64,000 nucleotides of DNA from Cymbomonas tetramitiformis (GCA_001247695.2 LGRX02030346.1:22096-86095), one strand, 5' to 3'. Positions 1-11,459 are shown, numbered from the stretch's first letter. The notes: generated by a model from the sequence alone, not told the origin. Program-made: numbers and translations.

Positions 1-1864
1 GGCCCCTGACACCACCACCGACCACGAGCGTCGGCATCGCCGTAGCACTGAACAGAAACGTAGCCACCATGAAGAGAGTGAGAGCAAATTCACCGAAGCC
101 AAATGGCCTGGAGCCCCTGGGGACTCCGAACCGCCGAAACGCTGCAGCCGCCGGCGGTGCACCCCCTTCAACTTCAGGCAGGCAGACATCAGGAGGGTAG
201 TTGGAGCCCTCTCCATCGTCATCGGAGTCACACACTTCAACAGGCTCAGGGTCAATGTCAAGCCAGTCAGGGTGGACAGTGTTGAAAGTTTTGAATGAAT
301 TGTCAGCAGAAGCCATCGGGCCGAGAGCCAGAGAGGCAGACGGCGGCACGAAGGCGGCACTGCTGACCTCATGCAAGCCAATCGTCCTACCATGCATGTG
401 TGCAGAGGCCTTCGGCAGCAGCTGCTTGCTGGCAGTCGGCTCAGCGACACCACCAGCAAGCGGACCGCTGACCTCAGCAAATGCAACACGGCCAATGGAA
501 AGATGCTCAGCAGGTGCAGTCTCAGCAGAGGCAGCAGCATCCTTGAACTGCTGCAGAGCCGTAGGCTCTGGAGCAAAGGAATGCGCAGACAGCTCACAGA
601 TTTCAGGTTGCCCCACAAGAGCACACAAGTGCTCCATGGACCCCTCATCCCCAGCGTCATAGTACCGCTGAAAACGAAGGGCAAGCACGTCGGAGTCATA
701 AGACTCGACGGCTTGGCAGTAGGACGCCGAAATGGACATCGGGTGAGTGTCCTTGTGAGGACACTCACTCAGCCAATGCTTCGACCCAACGGCGCGGCAC
801 TTCTCGTGCCTGCACGTTGGGACAAAGGTGCCAGACCGCTTGTCAAAAGCCACCTCCGAAGAGGCGGAATGAGCAAGCGGTTGCACTCCAGGTCGGTGGA
901 AGCCGCGCGGAGCGTGTTTCCCATGAGGTGGCTTGGAGCCACCCTTCTTAAGGGAATCCACATCCCGCTGCAACTTGACCAACTGAGAACTGAGCCGCTC
1001 GATGGCCGAAGCCAGGCCAGTGTCAGTGGTGCAAGATGCTACGGACATGGGGCGCCCCGCAGTGCGCTTGCCCGAGAGCCGCCCGCAGCGGTACTGCTCG
1101 CGCACGCGCGCCTGCAGGGTGAGCAGACTCACAGCCGCACGCTGGTCAGCTCGAGCAAACGAGTCAACCAACGTGACGTAAGCCGGTCCAGACAGGGCAG
1201 AGAGGAATTGCCTTTTAACAGCGTCTTCGGGCAGCGTCTGCAGACGCTGCGCATCCCGAAGACAACTGTTAAAAAGACGAATGCCGGAGTCAGGGTCACT
1301 TTCATCTGAAATCCTCACGTCAAGCAGCTCAGTCAGAGACTCGAACGGAGTCGAATCATCAGCGAGCATACGCACCACCTCGAGGGTGGCACGTTTGCCG
1401 TCAGCAGGAACATCGGCCCCAGAAGCCTCCACCCAATTACGGGCAGGAGACCCTGGCGCAGTCAGCAGCAACAACACAGAATACAACAGCTCATTTGCAG
1501 CAGTCATGACAGGGACATTGGCAGCAGACAGCTCAAACAGGGGTGCAAGTGCCTGCGACTGCAGCGTGAAAAGCTGCTGAATCTCGGAAACCAGCTGCGA
1601 AAAAATGTCCGAAGCCGACGATTCATTGCCATGAAATTTCGCTGTTTTGTCTCCCAGAACCTTAGTGGCTGCTGTCTTCGCACATTGAACATCGAAAGAA
1701 TCCTTCCGTAATCGCTGAACGAGCGTTGCAGCCGCAGCCGATTCGTCAGCCGAAGCCAAATGCGGCGTCGTGGGGGTAGCCGAATTCAACGCCCCAACAT
1801 CATCGAAAATAGTCGCTAATTTACGCGCTCTAGCGCGTGTACGTGGTCTAGGCGTTGTGTCCAT
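1..1864 (-). CDS. Gag-like protein of element A, C-terminus off window
   Basis: An open frame runs without a stop from the ATG at 1864 to the left edge (621 codons). The N-terminal part matches the Gag relic of element D at 9165: both have a LATIFD motif, an NSxTPxTP stretch and a later VKxxFLxAL...AAVxLLT block. Around 720-800 is a C-X4-C-X6-H-X4-C zinc-knuckle-like motif with HW, as in D. Near the visible end (about bases 20-80) is a hydrophobic stretch of about 18 residues followed by Pro/Gly-rich sequence; D has the same arrangement. The expected role is nucleocapsid/particle formation of an LTR retrotransposon. Whether protease or pol follows cannot be seen. The start is chosen because it aligns with the D Gag start. 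No frameshift was found, unlike D. Confidence 0.75.
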   Translation of the reverse strand, partial: MDTTPRPRTRARARKLATIFDDVGALNSATPTTPHLASADESAAAATLVQRLRKDSFDVQCAKTAATKVLGDKTAKFHGNESSASDIFSQLVSEIQQLFTLQSQALAPLFELSAANVPVMTAANELLYSVLLLLTAPGSPARNWVEASGADVPADGKRATLEVVRMLADDSTPFESLTELLDVRISDESDPDSGIRLFNSCLRDAQRLQTLPEDAVKRQFLSALSGPAYVTLVDSFARADQRAAVSLLTLQARVREQYRCGRLSGKRTAGRPMSVASCTTDTGLASAIERLSSQLVKLQRDVDSLKKGGSKPPHGKHAPRGFHRPGVQPLAHSASSEVAFDKRSGTFVPTCRHEKCRAVGSKHWLSECPHKDTHPMSISASYCQAVESYDSDVLALRFQRYYDAGDEGSMEHLCALVGQPEICELSAHSFAPEPTALQQFKDAAASAETAPAEHLSIGRVAFAEVSGPLAGGVAEPTASKQLLPKASAHMHGRTIGLHEVSSAAFVPPSASLALGPMASADNSFKTFNTVHPDWLDIDPEPVEVCDSDDDGEGSNYPPDVCLPEVEGGAPPAAAAFRRFGVPRGSRPFGFGEFALTLFMVATFLFSATAMPTLVVGGGVRG

Positions 1865-2370
1865 TTTTAAAATGACGGTGAGATGGGATTGCGGGCTAGC
1901 GGTGCGACAGTAACGGGCAATCTCGCAGCGGCCATTTCCTGCAGGAGCCTCAGCAAGCAATAGCACAATCAAGCAGGTCATGAGCCAAGTGGCTAACTGT
2001 GGGAGCGACCCACAAAACGCGGAGTGTCCTGCCCGCTGATCAAACGGAACGTAAAATATAACCATACTCAGCGACGATACTCTGCCGAATAAATGCCGAA
2101 AAACTGATCTCCACTTCAAAAGTAGGCCATACTGCGGAGAGAAAGCTACTGTCTAAGGGGGCGCCCACCCCATCTCTGTGTCAAAACTTAGCCAATCATG
2201 GCAACAGCTCGGCGCTGTGCCATCAGAATTACTAGGGAAGTGGTGACGCGCATAACCTGCGAGAACAGGTGTTCCGCTCGGGTAAAACAAACTGGCTAAG
2301 CTCCCATAATCAGTCCGGCCGAGTGCTTTTATCATGCATCTCGGAAACCCGGATAATACGAAGTGATGAC

Positions 2371-2397
2371 TGACAGTACAGTACTACTGTACTGTCA
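2371..2397. repeat. Perfect 27-bp palindrome with CTGTACTGTC arms
   Basis: Arms of 13 bases (TGACAGTACAGTA and its complement) flank a single C. The same CTGTACTGTC word forms the ends and an internal minisatellite of the inverted-repeat element at 38229-39816. Confidence 0.85.
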
Positions 2398-2663
2398 TCC
2401 TAGCTACTAGCGGAGTCACGGTTCCGATCAGAGACGGGTCAGGCTAGGGGCTATCAGAGCCCATAATAATAACCCTGAACCTAAAGTCCAGCAATATGTC
2501 TAATGAAACAATCTCGCAATTAGGATGTTTGTCTCGAAACGCTTTTGACACGGAACAAGTTCCACTGAACAATTCCAATAATCTCATTGTTATCAATAAA
2601 TATATTATTAATGCGTTTTACCCACTTAAAGACAATAGTCATTAATAGTATAAGATAACAAAA

Positions 2664-4098
2664 ATGTCCGAAATGTCCGAGAAAGAATACCGCTTGAAAA
2701 ATGACTACCCAAAGACATACCCGCAAGACCTCAAGGAGAAGCTATATAAAATCGATGAAAAAAAGAGAGCCCAAATGAGAAAATATTATGACCGAACGAG
2801 TGAGGTGCAAAACAAACAAAAACTAATATCGAGAGCCAAAAACAATCCCGATTATTGTCCTCAAGAAGCGACATTGAGCGAATACGATTGGACCGATGCC
2901 GAAAGAAAATTTCTAAGCCGTTGTGCTGAGGAGAAGAAATTGAAATATGCCGTGCCCAAGCCAAGACCTATTAGAGCTCAAGCCACCTCTCAAACCACAA
3001 CCGATGCATCTACATCCGCTCGAGCCGCACCTACATCAATTGCATCGACCTCCGCTACGGCCAACACTACTACGGACCGGAGCACAAAGGACACTTTATC
3101 TAGAAATGAGATATTTGAAATCTTGGACGCTGAGGAAGGCATCGCCGAGGCCACTAAAAAGCAATGGAAGAATGTCGTCAACACTTTTGTAAAGGTGTTT
3201 AGTTTGCAAGCGAGCACGTGGACTGAGGTGTACACGAAATACACAAACGAGGAAATCATTGAAATGTTCACCGCGTATACAAATGAAACCACTCGAATCA
3301 AACAAGTTCAACTTACGCCCAAATTGCATAATACGAAAAACTCAAGTCTGGTGAAAATCATCGGTATAGAAAGATACAAGTTTTTTGACACTCGAGCAAA
3401 AGTTTTGCAACGAAGCATTCAATCGGGAAAGATTGGCAAGAAATTGAGTGATAAAACCGACTACGTTGACGATTTTATCAACGTCTTTAAGAATGAATTA
3501 GAATTGCGTAGGAAAAACCCAAGTTCGATGGACCATCTCATCGCGATGTTATATAGCATCGGAATGTATTCGGACCAAGACTTGAATAAAGGCTCTCTTA
3601 GTTTCACTCCTCGTATCGACTATGACAACGTCAAACTTGTAAAAAGTGACAACGAAATGACCGACCCCAATGGGAATTATTACAATTTCAATAACGGACA
3701 TACACGAATTCACGACTTAAAAACGGGAAATAGCTTTAAAATCGATTATACAATGAATCCATTAGTTCAAAAGTATATTAAAGAATCCATTAAGGACTTG
3801 AACAATCCACGAGAGTATCTTCTAGAAAATAATGCAAAGCCCCCAAGACCATTCACATCGTACATCGTTGGGCAAAAAAATGAATTCAATTATCGGTGTC
3901 GGTAATCAAACGTTTAGGAAAATGACGGAAAACATTTATTCCAAAATTTTCCAAGTCGATATGATTCGGCTTTCGGAAATAGCGGCTCACGAACCAAATA
4001 CGGCATATACTCAATACTTGAATAGCAAAGAATACACCGAGGCCGAGCGAAAAGCCGCCTTAGAAAAAATTCAAGCGCAATTAAATAAAAATAAATGA
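2664..4098 (+). pseudogene. Tyrosine recombinase with one frameshift (virus/crypton-like type)
   Basis: Two overlapping frames make one gene: 2664-3905 (413 aa) and a +1 frame ending at 4098. The N-terminal 100 residues are charged, then comes a Thr/Ser/Ala linker (about 105-145), then the recombinase core. Visible core features are PRIDYDNVKL (R317, first catalytic Arg position), a beta-strand KTG (K353), FRK in the second frame (second Arg), AAHEPNTAYTQY with the expected His and a downstream Tyr nucleophile. The shift falls in an A7 run at about 3878; one A fewer would join the frames. It could be a genuine mutation, a sequencing error or a +1 programmed shift. The role would be site-specific DNA integration. 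Codon use is AT-rich, unlike the retroelements around it, and resembles the methyltransferase island at 17.5 kb. The exact family (crypton, polinton-like virus, giant virus) is not settled. Confidence 0.75.
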
Positions 4099-4134
4099 AT
4101 TAAATCAAATTAAAAAGTAGAAAATCATTTTTTG

Positions 4135-4330
4135 AAAAAAGGGAGGTTGGGCGGTGGGAGGTCTTAGATTTTCAAAACTTTTTTATAATGAAAATGAAAT
4201 ATATTATATTATTTATTTGATTTCTAAAATACTTTTTAAAAAAGCCAACCTCCCACCTCCCACCTCCCTTTTTTTATTTTATTAAATGAAAAATACATAT
4301 AAATATACTAATTTAAGGCTGCGCCGTTCC
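4135..4330. repeat. Hairpin module 1 (GGGAGGTTGGGCGGTGGGAGGT family)
   Basis: A purine arm at 4141-4162 is complementary to a pyrimidine arm at 4245-4268, with an AT-rich spacer of about 80 bases, followed by an AT-rich tail ending in GCGCCGTT. It lies about 40 bases downstream of the recombinase stop. Related modules occur at 18325 and 18645. Confidence 0.75.
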
Positions 4331-4523
4331 TATTAAAATAATAATTGAAATAGTCCCTCCGCTGCAAGCCGCAGAATTAAGCGCAGTTAATTTAAATAAA
4401 AAATGAATTAAATGAATTGAAAATAAGAATTAAACTAAAAATCCTCCCCCCCTGTTCTGCCCCCCATAAAATGATATATACCCGCGATACACCCCCGTCG
4501 ATTAAAATGCACCTAGGACGCAG

Positions 4524-4785
4524 AGACGTTTTCGATTTATAATCTGCGACGTTCGATTTAATCGACTGCAAAATATAATCGAAGGCGCGAGACATAAAGT
4601 GAAACTGAATATAATTTATATAATTCATTTAATTCAGATGCACAGTCGATGCATAGACGTTTTCGATTTATAATCTGCGACGTTCGGTTTAATCGACTGC
4701 AAAATATAATCGAGGGCGCGAGACATAAAGTGAAACTGAATATATTTTAAATAATAATAATTCAGATGCACAGTCGATGCATAGA
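4524..4785. repeat. Tandem duplication, 131-bp unit, two copies
   Basis: Both copies carry AGACGTTTTCGATTTATAAT near the start and CAGATGCACAGTCGATGCAT near the end, offset by 131 bases, with small differences (for example TTCGATT versus TTCGGTT). Confidence 0.85.
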
Positions 4786-4866
4786 CTGTAAAAATACAAA
4801 TATACCATTACAAAATATTTTCTGATGTGTATCGACCATTTTCGCGTGTAAACACAAAATTCTGAC

Positions 4867-4938
4867 GTGGAACACCTTTTTCCCAGCTTGGAACCCAGTT
4901 TTGCCAGCGTGGAACCCACTTTTGCCACTGTGGAACGC
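4867..4938. repeat. 21-bp minisatellite, about 3.4 copies
   Basis: The unit is approximately GTGGAACCCACTTTTGCCAGC, repeated imperfectly and ending at GTGGAACGCG. Confidence 0.75.
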
Positions 4939-5476
4939 GAAGCATCGTTCATTTCGTAACGATGGCATTATTTAGTAATCCACTCACGCTCGCGTGCTTA
5001 CATATTACTGGATGTCGATATCATAAATATGGAACCGATAATCGAATCGCGATCAGTTCGAAAATCTTCGCGTCACGATCGAAAGTTACCTAGGAAAGTT
5101 ACCTGGGTATCGTTGAAACTAAATTATCAGTGACTGTAAAAACAAGTTACACTATTTTTAAAAAGGTATGCAATTTCACTGAAAACCTCCCGAACTGTTT
5201 ACAACATATTCTGCTTGAGATATATATTGTTTGTAATGGCATCGCAAGCAATTGATGATGATGAGTATATTGCACGCCAAGATGAGGCAAAAAATCACGA
5301 GTCTCTTGTCGCGAAGGAAGAAGTGAACCGCTTGAGGCAAAAAGTCAAGGAGCCGAATCTTGACCATCCGAACTCGCGACAATCTAACTTGTCAAACTGG
5401 CACAAGGAATCCGTGTTCGAATCTGCTGAGTACACCGCATTTGTCATAGTAAAATACAATGGCGAAATGTGCAAAG

Positions 5477-5739
5477 TGATGAAGAGGATGATCGAAGCAT
5501 ATATATATAAGTGACGGATGAATATATATATGCAAACAGGCACAGAAAAGCACAGTGAAGCAGTGCTCAAGACGGTGATAGCATAAACTGGAAAGATAGT
5601 CTTACTGGGAGGCTATCTAGGAAGGCAGCTAGGTCACGGTCACTGCCGATGACACTGTCACAGGCGACACACACAGCGAGGGGTGAAGCTAGGAGAAGGC
5701 AGGCCCCCATACAGTGGGGGGGGATTGTCTTCCCCGTGA
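5477..5739 (-). repeat. 3' LTR of element B
   Basis: 263 bp, nearly identical to 7800-8063. It contains a TATATATA cluster near one end and a CCCCC/GGGGG hairpin near 5705-5722, as do the LTRs of F, H and the solo LTR. Confidence 0.9.
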
Positions 5740-5899
5740 CACCACCTCACCCCGAAGGTGTGAGTGGCAATGCCAGAGTCAGCAAACCCTAAGTCCTAAA
5801 CCCAATGTCACTTAATGTAAGAGTCCAACGGACCACTAGAGCACAGCTAGCAGCTAGCAAGCAAGTGGCGGCTAACTCTAAAGTTAACAGGGTGCAAGC

Positions 5900-7557
5900 T
5901 CAGGTACGGTCTGCTGTCGGTTGATTGGTTGAGGAGCTCCCGACGATTGGCGGGATCCACGGCTTCGAACGGAAAGCCGGCCATTCTTCATCTTCAGGGT
6001 CGGCGAAGCCCAGCATGGCGATGGGCTCCATCTCAAAAGTGAAGTCCTCGTCCGACGGGTGCTGCGCCATGCCGGCCGGATGCAGGTCCTCGGCCGGCGC
6101 GGTACCCTCGTGGGGTTCCGCCAAAGGCGGGTGATCGAGGTGCGGAGGTGGGTCGGGCAAGGGAGCGACGAACGTCATGGCAGACGCATCCAACGGCGGA
6201 TCAGGCTGCTCCTCCGACACCACCAGAGCGTGGGCGGCGGCACCGTCCGCCTGGTGAATGGCAGCAAGGGCGGCGGCAAATGCCTGCGGAGACGGACGAG
6301 TGCCCGCTGGAAGCGCCGAGTCAGGGGTGCGGCCGGCATTGAAGGCCTCCCTGCACGTGAAAGGGCAATTGCCCTTCGTCTCGGGGTGGCCGTCCGTTAG
6401 CCCCCAGAGACGGAAGCAGACGATGCAAGGGAAGCCGACCCCCTTCCAGCGCTTCACGAGGGCGGTGGGCGGCTCCGCCCGCCACTCACCAACGGGTTTG
6501 ACGGAATAGACGGGGGTGCGATCGAAGGTCACGGCGTTGAAGGCGGGCTTCTTCGTCCGGTACCCACCACCACCACCACCACCACCGGGCGGCGCAACAG
6601 GGTGTCAGGGTCCGTGTCGGTGGCGAGGGTGGCGAATGCGTGCTCCTCCCTCCACACCGTGCGCAAGCGGAGGCACAATGTGGAAAAGGAGAAAGGCGTA
6701 CCACCACGGAGTTCGCGGATGACGTTGATGTACAACGGGGTGACGAAGGGGGAGTGTTTGGCGGAGGTGGCCAAGATGTGCCAGAGGTCCTTGACACGCT
6801 TGGCCTCGCTGTAGTCGGGATTAATACGGGCGTGCTTGTCGCCCAAGGTGCGGATGGCGGTGAGCTGAGGGGCGGGGTCGTCGTTCTCTTCGATGATGGT
6901 TGAACGCATTTTGACCCAAAAACGGTCGGTGTCGGAGTCGGGGACGCCCTCGACCTCGTACCGAAGGCGCTGAAGGATGTAGCGCCCGTCCCCAGGGGGG
7001 GAACGAGCCGCTTCGGAGTACAGTGCCAAGGCAGTACCCCGAAGCACGATGGGGAGGATGGTGAAGATGATCTCGTTGAGGACGACGTGGTAGAAGTCAT
7101 AGTCGTGCTCGAGGTCGAGGAGTTTGGAGAACTCCGGGAAGGACACTGGAAACAGTACATGACGGAGTGCAGCAAGGAGGGCGGCGAAGTCAGCGTCGGC
7201 AGCATCGTTGTCGAGGGTGAAGCCATTTTTAGGGTTGAACCCTCCAGGGCGCAAAACGGTGATGATGTCGGTGGAGTACGTGAAGGCGTAAGACAACTGC
7301 TCCAAATACTCCTCCTCCCGCCCCTCCTCCACAGGAGTGGAGGAGAGGACTGACGGGTCGCTGAAGAACATGAATGGGGTCGGCGATAGCCGCAGCGATG
7401 ATGGACGCGACCTCAAGGAGGCGGTGGATACGATCCTCCTCGGTCGCGTTGGGCCTGGCGTGGTAGTGCCGGACACAGGAGGCGGCGAAGGCGTGGCGCT
7501 AGCACGCCTCGCGGAACGGAGAGCCTCTGCAAGACTTGATTGACGCTGCTGAGACAT
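5900..7557 (-). pseudogene. Gag of element B, frameshifted at a GGT microsatellite
   Basis: The N-terminal frame (start 7557, MSQQRQSSLAEALRSARRAS) aligns along its length with the intact Gag of element F: shared blocks include YAFTY, DFAxLLxxLRHVL, DLEHxY, GTALALY and LGDKH. The C-terminal frame ends at 5900 and carries a zinc-knuckle-like C-X2-C...GH...C-X3-C motif and an acidic Trp-containing tail, again as in F. The frames switch at a (GGT)n run at about 6560-6595, where slippage would explain the one-base shift. Product: capsid/nucleocapsid-like protein of an LTR element; inactive unless frameshifting occurs. Confidence 0.8.
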
Positions 7558-7785
7558 GTTGGGGAGGAAGTAGGTAGCCAGTTTGACGGTAAAAAGGATG
7601 TGTGACGGATAAAGGCTGCCAAAAATCGTAGACCACCAATCACAGACGGTAGGCAGTTACGAACGGAGGTGGGCGAAGACGGATTTGACGGAGTAGCCCA
7701 CGGACGGAATCAAGACGGAACGACGGAGTTAGAATCGGGAAAACCCGAAGCGAGTTGCAGCGAAGATGAGCACCACTAAGCGTAA

Positions 7786-7799
7786 GTGGGTCGATAACC
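7786..7799 (-). promoter_or_regulatory. Primer-binding site of element B
   Basis: Minus strand reads GGTTATCGACCCAC directly next to the LTR. It shares GGTTAT with the sites of elements C, E, G and H, which read GGTTATGGG, complementary to the anticodon half of initiator tRNA-Met. Confidence 0.55.
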
Positions 7800-8063
7800 T
7801 GATGAAGAGGATGATCCAAGCATATATATATAAGTGACGGATGAATATATATATGCAAACAGGCACAGAAAAGCACAGTGAAGCAGTGCTCAAGACGGTG
7901 ATAGCATAAAACTGGAGAGATAGTCTTACTGGGAGGCTATCTAGGAAGGCAGCTAGGTCACGGTCACTGCCGATGACACTGTCACAGGTGACACACACAG
8001 CGAGGGGTGAAGCTAGGAGAAGGCAGGCCCCCATACAGTGGGGGGGGAGTGTCTTCCCCGTGA
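7800..8063 (-). repeat. 5' LTR of element B
   Basis: Partner of 5477-5739, with the same TATA-like cluster and C/G hairpin. It is bordered by primer-site sequence at 7786-7799 on its inner side and by the CAAAG duplication on its outer side. Confidence 0.9.
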
Positions 8064-8589
8064 CAAAGTTACTATTGAAGACCCCAAACTTGCGAACATA
8101 GTTCCCTTGGTCCTAGAGTGTAGACCCGAGAGTATTTGTGACTACATAGATTTCTTTTATGGAACTCGTGCTTCTTCGGTAGTAGGCAAAGAGATTCGTG
8201 AGAAACTCGTTGCACATGAGGCGAATGAGGCGAACGTTTTGCAACATGCCGCACTTGACAAGCTGATACAAGTTGTAGCTGCCCAAGGGTTGGACGTTTC
8301 TTCATTGTTGCAACAGAAAGCAGCGTTAGGAACACACGCGCCAACTCCTGCTATCCCAGTCGCATCTGCGGTTCCTGATATCGCATCTGCTGCACCAGTC
8401 CCCAACCTTATCGACGTGGACTCACCTGCTCCTCCTGGGGCGAGCGCATCCAAGGGTCCAGTGGAAACTGTATCTGCACTCCTGGGTTTCGCGAACAAGC
8501 GCCAAAAACACTACTGGAAATGACTATACGCAGCTAACGGAAAGGCTGCGGTAGGCACACGGAAAACAGTTTGGACAAAGCTCAAGATG

Positions 8590-8771
8590 TGCTGGAACAG
8601 TCACACCGCTTGCTTTGTGACTCTTCCTATAGTAGTGTGTATGGCTGTCACCCGAACCCGAACCCTAACTGTTTATGCCCGTTATATCGGGTTAACTTAT
8701 CAACTTTATCACATTTTGAGAAAACCGATCACTGAGTGAATATATCCCGACTCCTAGGGGTATATCCAACA
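8590..8771 (+). repeat. 5' LTR of element D
   Basis: 182 bp, TG...CA. It contains GAATATATCCCG(A/G) and the ACCCGAACCCGAA stretch shared with 11675-11856. Confidence 0.92.
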
Positions 8772-9164
8772 GGTTTGGCCCCACGCACTCTTTATTCGGA
8801 CACTGCGAATTTTAGCCATGTCTGGCTAAACAGCGACGCTTGAGATGGAGTGAGGGGCTCCACTAGAGGCGCGGCGGAGCGGTATGGCCTAGCTGATGCC
8901 TGGTTGATTGGACTTACGGGGGGGCTTGTGCACGAGGCGGACTCATTTTCCTCGCTTCGCGTTGGTCGACGTTGGGAATTTTGGTCGGATCCGACACCAC
9001 TTTCCTTGGCCGCGTCACTCTGCATCCACATGCACGTGGGGAAATTTTTACGCCACGGCTTTCCCTTGCTTTCCTCGACAACCGCATTACGACTTTTGGC
9101 CGCCGCTCCTTCCGCACCTCGTCCCATTTTCCCTCACTTCGTCTCTACAGTCTCTTTTACCACC

Positions 9165-11459
9165 ATGGTTGCGACTAGGTTGACCTCGAGTATGGCGTCT
9201 CGCCGACGCTCCTTAGCTACAATTTTCGACTCCGCCGCCGCACGTAATTCCGTCACGCCGGCTACGCCGGCACCTGCTGGTGTTCCGACTGCGAACTCCG
9301 CCCAAGCTGTTTTCTTGGCGGGTGTTCGCTCGCTCACCCGTGAACGGTTCGACGAGAGCGTGGCGAAGCACGTGATCCGGAAGTGTTTCCGTGAGAAACA
9401 TGACCGTTTTACGGGAACGGAATCCAACGCGCAGGTGCTTCTTTCCAAGCTGGTGCCTGCTCTCCAGGAGACGTTCGAGGCGCAGGACGCCTTATTTGCG
9501 CCACTCTTCGACTTGGAGGACTCCACGTTGGCCATCCGCCCCGAGGCCAACAAGCTTCTTTTTTCGACGCTCGAGCTCATCGTGTGTCCCGCCTCTCCGG
9601 CGGGTGACTGGCTCGAGGCTTCCGCGACGTTGCACCCGATGGACGGCAAGCGAGCCCTTCTGGATGGAGCTCGCGCGGCGGCTGCTGGACTCCGGTGCAC
9701 CCTTTCAGGGGACATCGGACCTCCTTGGCGTCCGCTTCAAGGCCTACACCGACCCGTCCGAGTCCATCACGGATTTCAACGCGGCCTTGCGGTCCGCCAA
9801 GAGGCGCAACACCCTCGACGATGACGAGGTGAAGGAGTTGTTCCTCGCGGCGCTGGATCCTGGATTCTACGCGCCGGTGGTGTCGAGGCTCTTCACGCAC
9901 CAGCAGCGGGCGGCCGTGGACCTCCTCACCATTCAGCAACAATAGGTCCTCGAGTGCTACGCCCGACACGTCGCAGCCGGTACGCACACTGCCTCGTTCA
10001 CCCTGTCCGCAGCGGCCGTGGCCACTGACGGCGACACCTCGCAGCTGTCCGACCTCACGGCCATCATCCTCGACGTGAAGCGGCAGCTGAAGGTCTTCAC
10101 GGACAAGGTCAACGGGCGGGGTTTTACCCCGCGAGCGGACAAGAACAAAATCGGCAACGGGGGAGGCGCCTCCGGTGTTCGTTTTGCGGCAGGTGACCTC
10201 CCGACGGGGGGAAACTGGCCGCAGTCGCAGGCGAGGAAGCGCGTTGCTTTTCACAAGGACAACGGTGACTTCATCCCGTTCTGCCAGAATTCGACGTGCA
10301 AGAAGGACGAGATGCGTCACTGGCACCGCGACTGCCCGAACGGCGGCAAGCACGGCGCTGGGGGAAGCTTCCACAGCTTCTCCCTCGGTGACATCGAGAA
10401 CGACTTACTGGCGGAGCAGTTTCAGGCGGCCATGGACGAGCACGACGGCGAGCGGTTCGATGCGCTCTGCCTTCTAGCGGGAGGTAAGCCGGAGATGCTC
10501 GACGGCGTTTCGGCGTGTGCCTTCGGGATCGAGCCGGAGCGGGAGAACGGTGCGTTGCAGGACTTCCTACCCTACTGCCAGCCTGCCACCCACATGGGGG
10601 GCTTCACAGTGGGTGGTGTGGCAGAAGGCATCTCGGCTGCCGCCTGCACGCATGTCCGCGAGGACGCACCGCCGGCGCCACCGCCGGCGGCAATCGAGCA
10701 TGTTTACCCGGACGAGTCGGAGGCGTCCGACGCCGGTGACGTGATGCCGGTGGACCCCATGCACGCGCACGAGCCCGACCTCTGCTTTGCGGACCGGATC
10801 GCGAGGATGGGGGGACTCTCGATCACAGCTGAGGGCAAGGACTTGGCGATGCGGTACATGCACGCCGAGTCGGAGACCGACTCTTGCGACGGCGACGTGG
10901 ACGACTCTGCAGCTAGGTGTGACCCTATTGACGGTGAGGATGCGGTCCCGCAGCCTCCAGCATCTCGTCGGGGATGCGGTGCACCGCCTTGGGGGTGTGC
11001 CCGCTCTTCGGCAATTACGGTGATGCTTTGTGCATTCTTCTGTGTGTGCGCCACCGCGACGCCACTCACAGCTGCCGCTCCTGGCGGGGCGTGTGCACCG
11101 GACCACACCGGCCTGGGGGTCGGTGGTGCTGCTGAGGCGACCACTGGCGGGCCTTCATTACTCTCTGCGGCCGGCACCGTGCTCGGCAAGGCCTTCACGA
11201 TGCGCCGATCGGGCTTTACATCCCGGTACACCCGCCACCTCCTCCGCTGTATCGGACCCCACCGCCGTCACCGGACTACTCACCGGGCCCGACTACAGAC
11301 GAGGAGGAGGGGGAGAATCCCTCGCACGACGATCGAGACTTTTCAGATTTCTTCTGGAGCTCTGCGAATGATTCAGACACGGCATCGACAACGTCAATTC
11401 ACGGCACCATGACTGTGCTGCGGGCTGGCACAGCAGTGCCACCGTCAACTAGTGGCTAG
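9165..11459 (+). pseudogene. Gag of element D, decayed
   Basis: The start MVATRLTSSMASRRRSLATI at 9165 aligns with the Gag of element A. The frame shifts by +1 near 9650 (the continuing frame shows FKAYTDPSESITDF and VKELFLAALDPG), is stopped by TAG at 9943 just after LLTIQQQ, resumes in the same frame through 11150, then shifts again to the frame ending at 11459 (Pro-rich, then acidic DDRDFSDFF). A C-X4-C-X6-H-X4-C zinc-knuckle-like motif with HW lies at about 10280-10335. A hydrophobic stretch (ITVMLCAFFCVCATA) sits at about 11010-11055, as in A. Function would be Gag; this copy is dead unless recoded. Confidence 0.8.

Larger units (their letters stand above)
1..2400 (-). mobile_element. 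Partial Gag-only LTR retrotransposon, element A
   Basis: The Gag reading frame (1864 down to base 1) and a primer-site-like GGTTATGCGCG (minus strand, ending about 2262) place the 5' end of an LTR element here, with the rest beyond the left edge. The 5' LTR should start at 2263 (TGCGAGAACAGG, resembling the LTR start of element G). Its outer end cannot be fixed because the partner LTR is outside the window; 2400 is a rough limit. About 400 bases lie between primer site and Gag start. Confidence 0.7.
4331..5235. other. AT-rich non-coding stretch with tandem repeats
   Basis: No credible gene is seen. The stretch holds a 131-bp tandem duplication and a 21-bp tandem repeat (listed separately), then leads to the ATG at 5236. 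Confidence 0.6.
5477..8063 (-). mobile_element. Gag-only LTR retrotransposon, element B
   Basis: Direct repeats of 263-264 bp flank a 2.06-kb interior. The TSD is CAAAG (5472-5476 and 8064-8068). On the minus strand the 5' LTR is the right-hand one, followed by GGTTATCGACCC as primer site. A GAGGTGGTG purine tract abuts the 3' LTR. Only Gag is encoded, so it must borrow pol in trans. The LTRs differ at roughly five positions. Confidence 0.9.

Noticed and set aside
371..1309. 312-codon plus-strand frame in element A
   Set aside because: It is the mirror of the minus-strand Gag, which has matching motifs in element D; the plus frame has none.
6486..7226. 246-codon minus-strand Pro/Ser/Thr-rich frame
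   Set aside because: Another frame of the element B Gag with low-complexity composition; the homologous Gag frame is 7557-5900.
8641..8680. Telomere-like ACCCGAACCCGAACCCTAA
   Set aside because: Lies inside the element D LTR in both copies; too short and imperfect for a telomere.
10567..11231. Minus-strand frames of 175-265 codons over the D Gag
   Set aside because: GC-rich antisense shadows of the plus-strand Gag; Arg-rich and without motifs.
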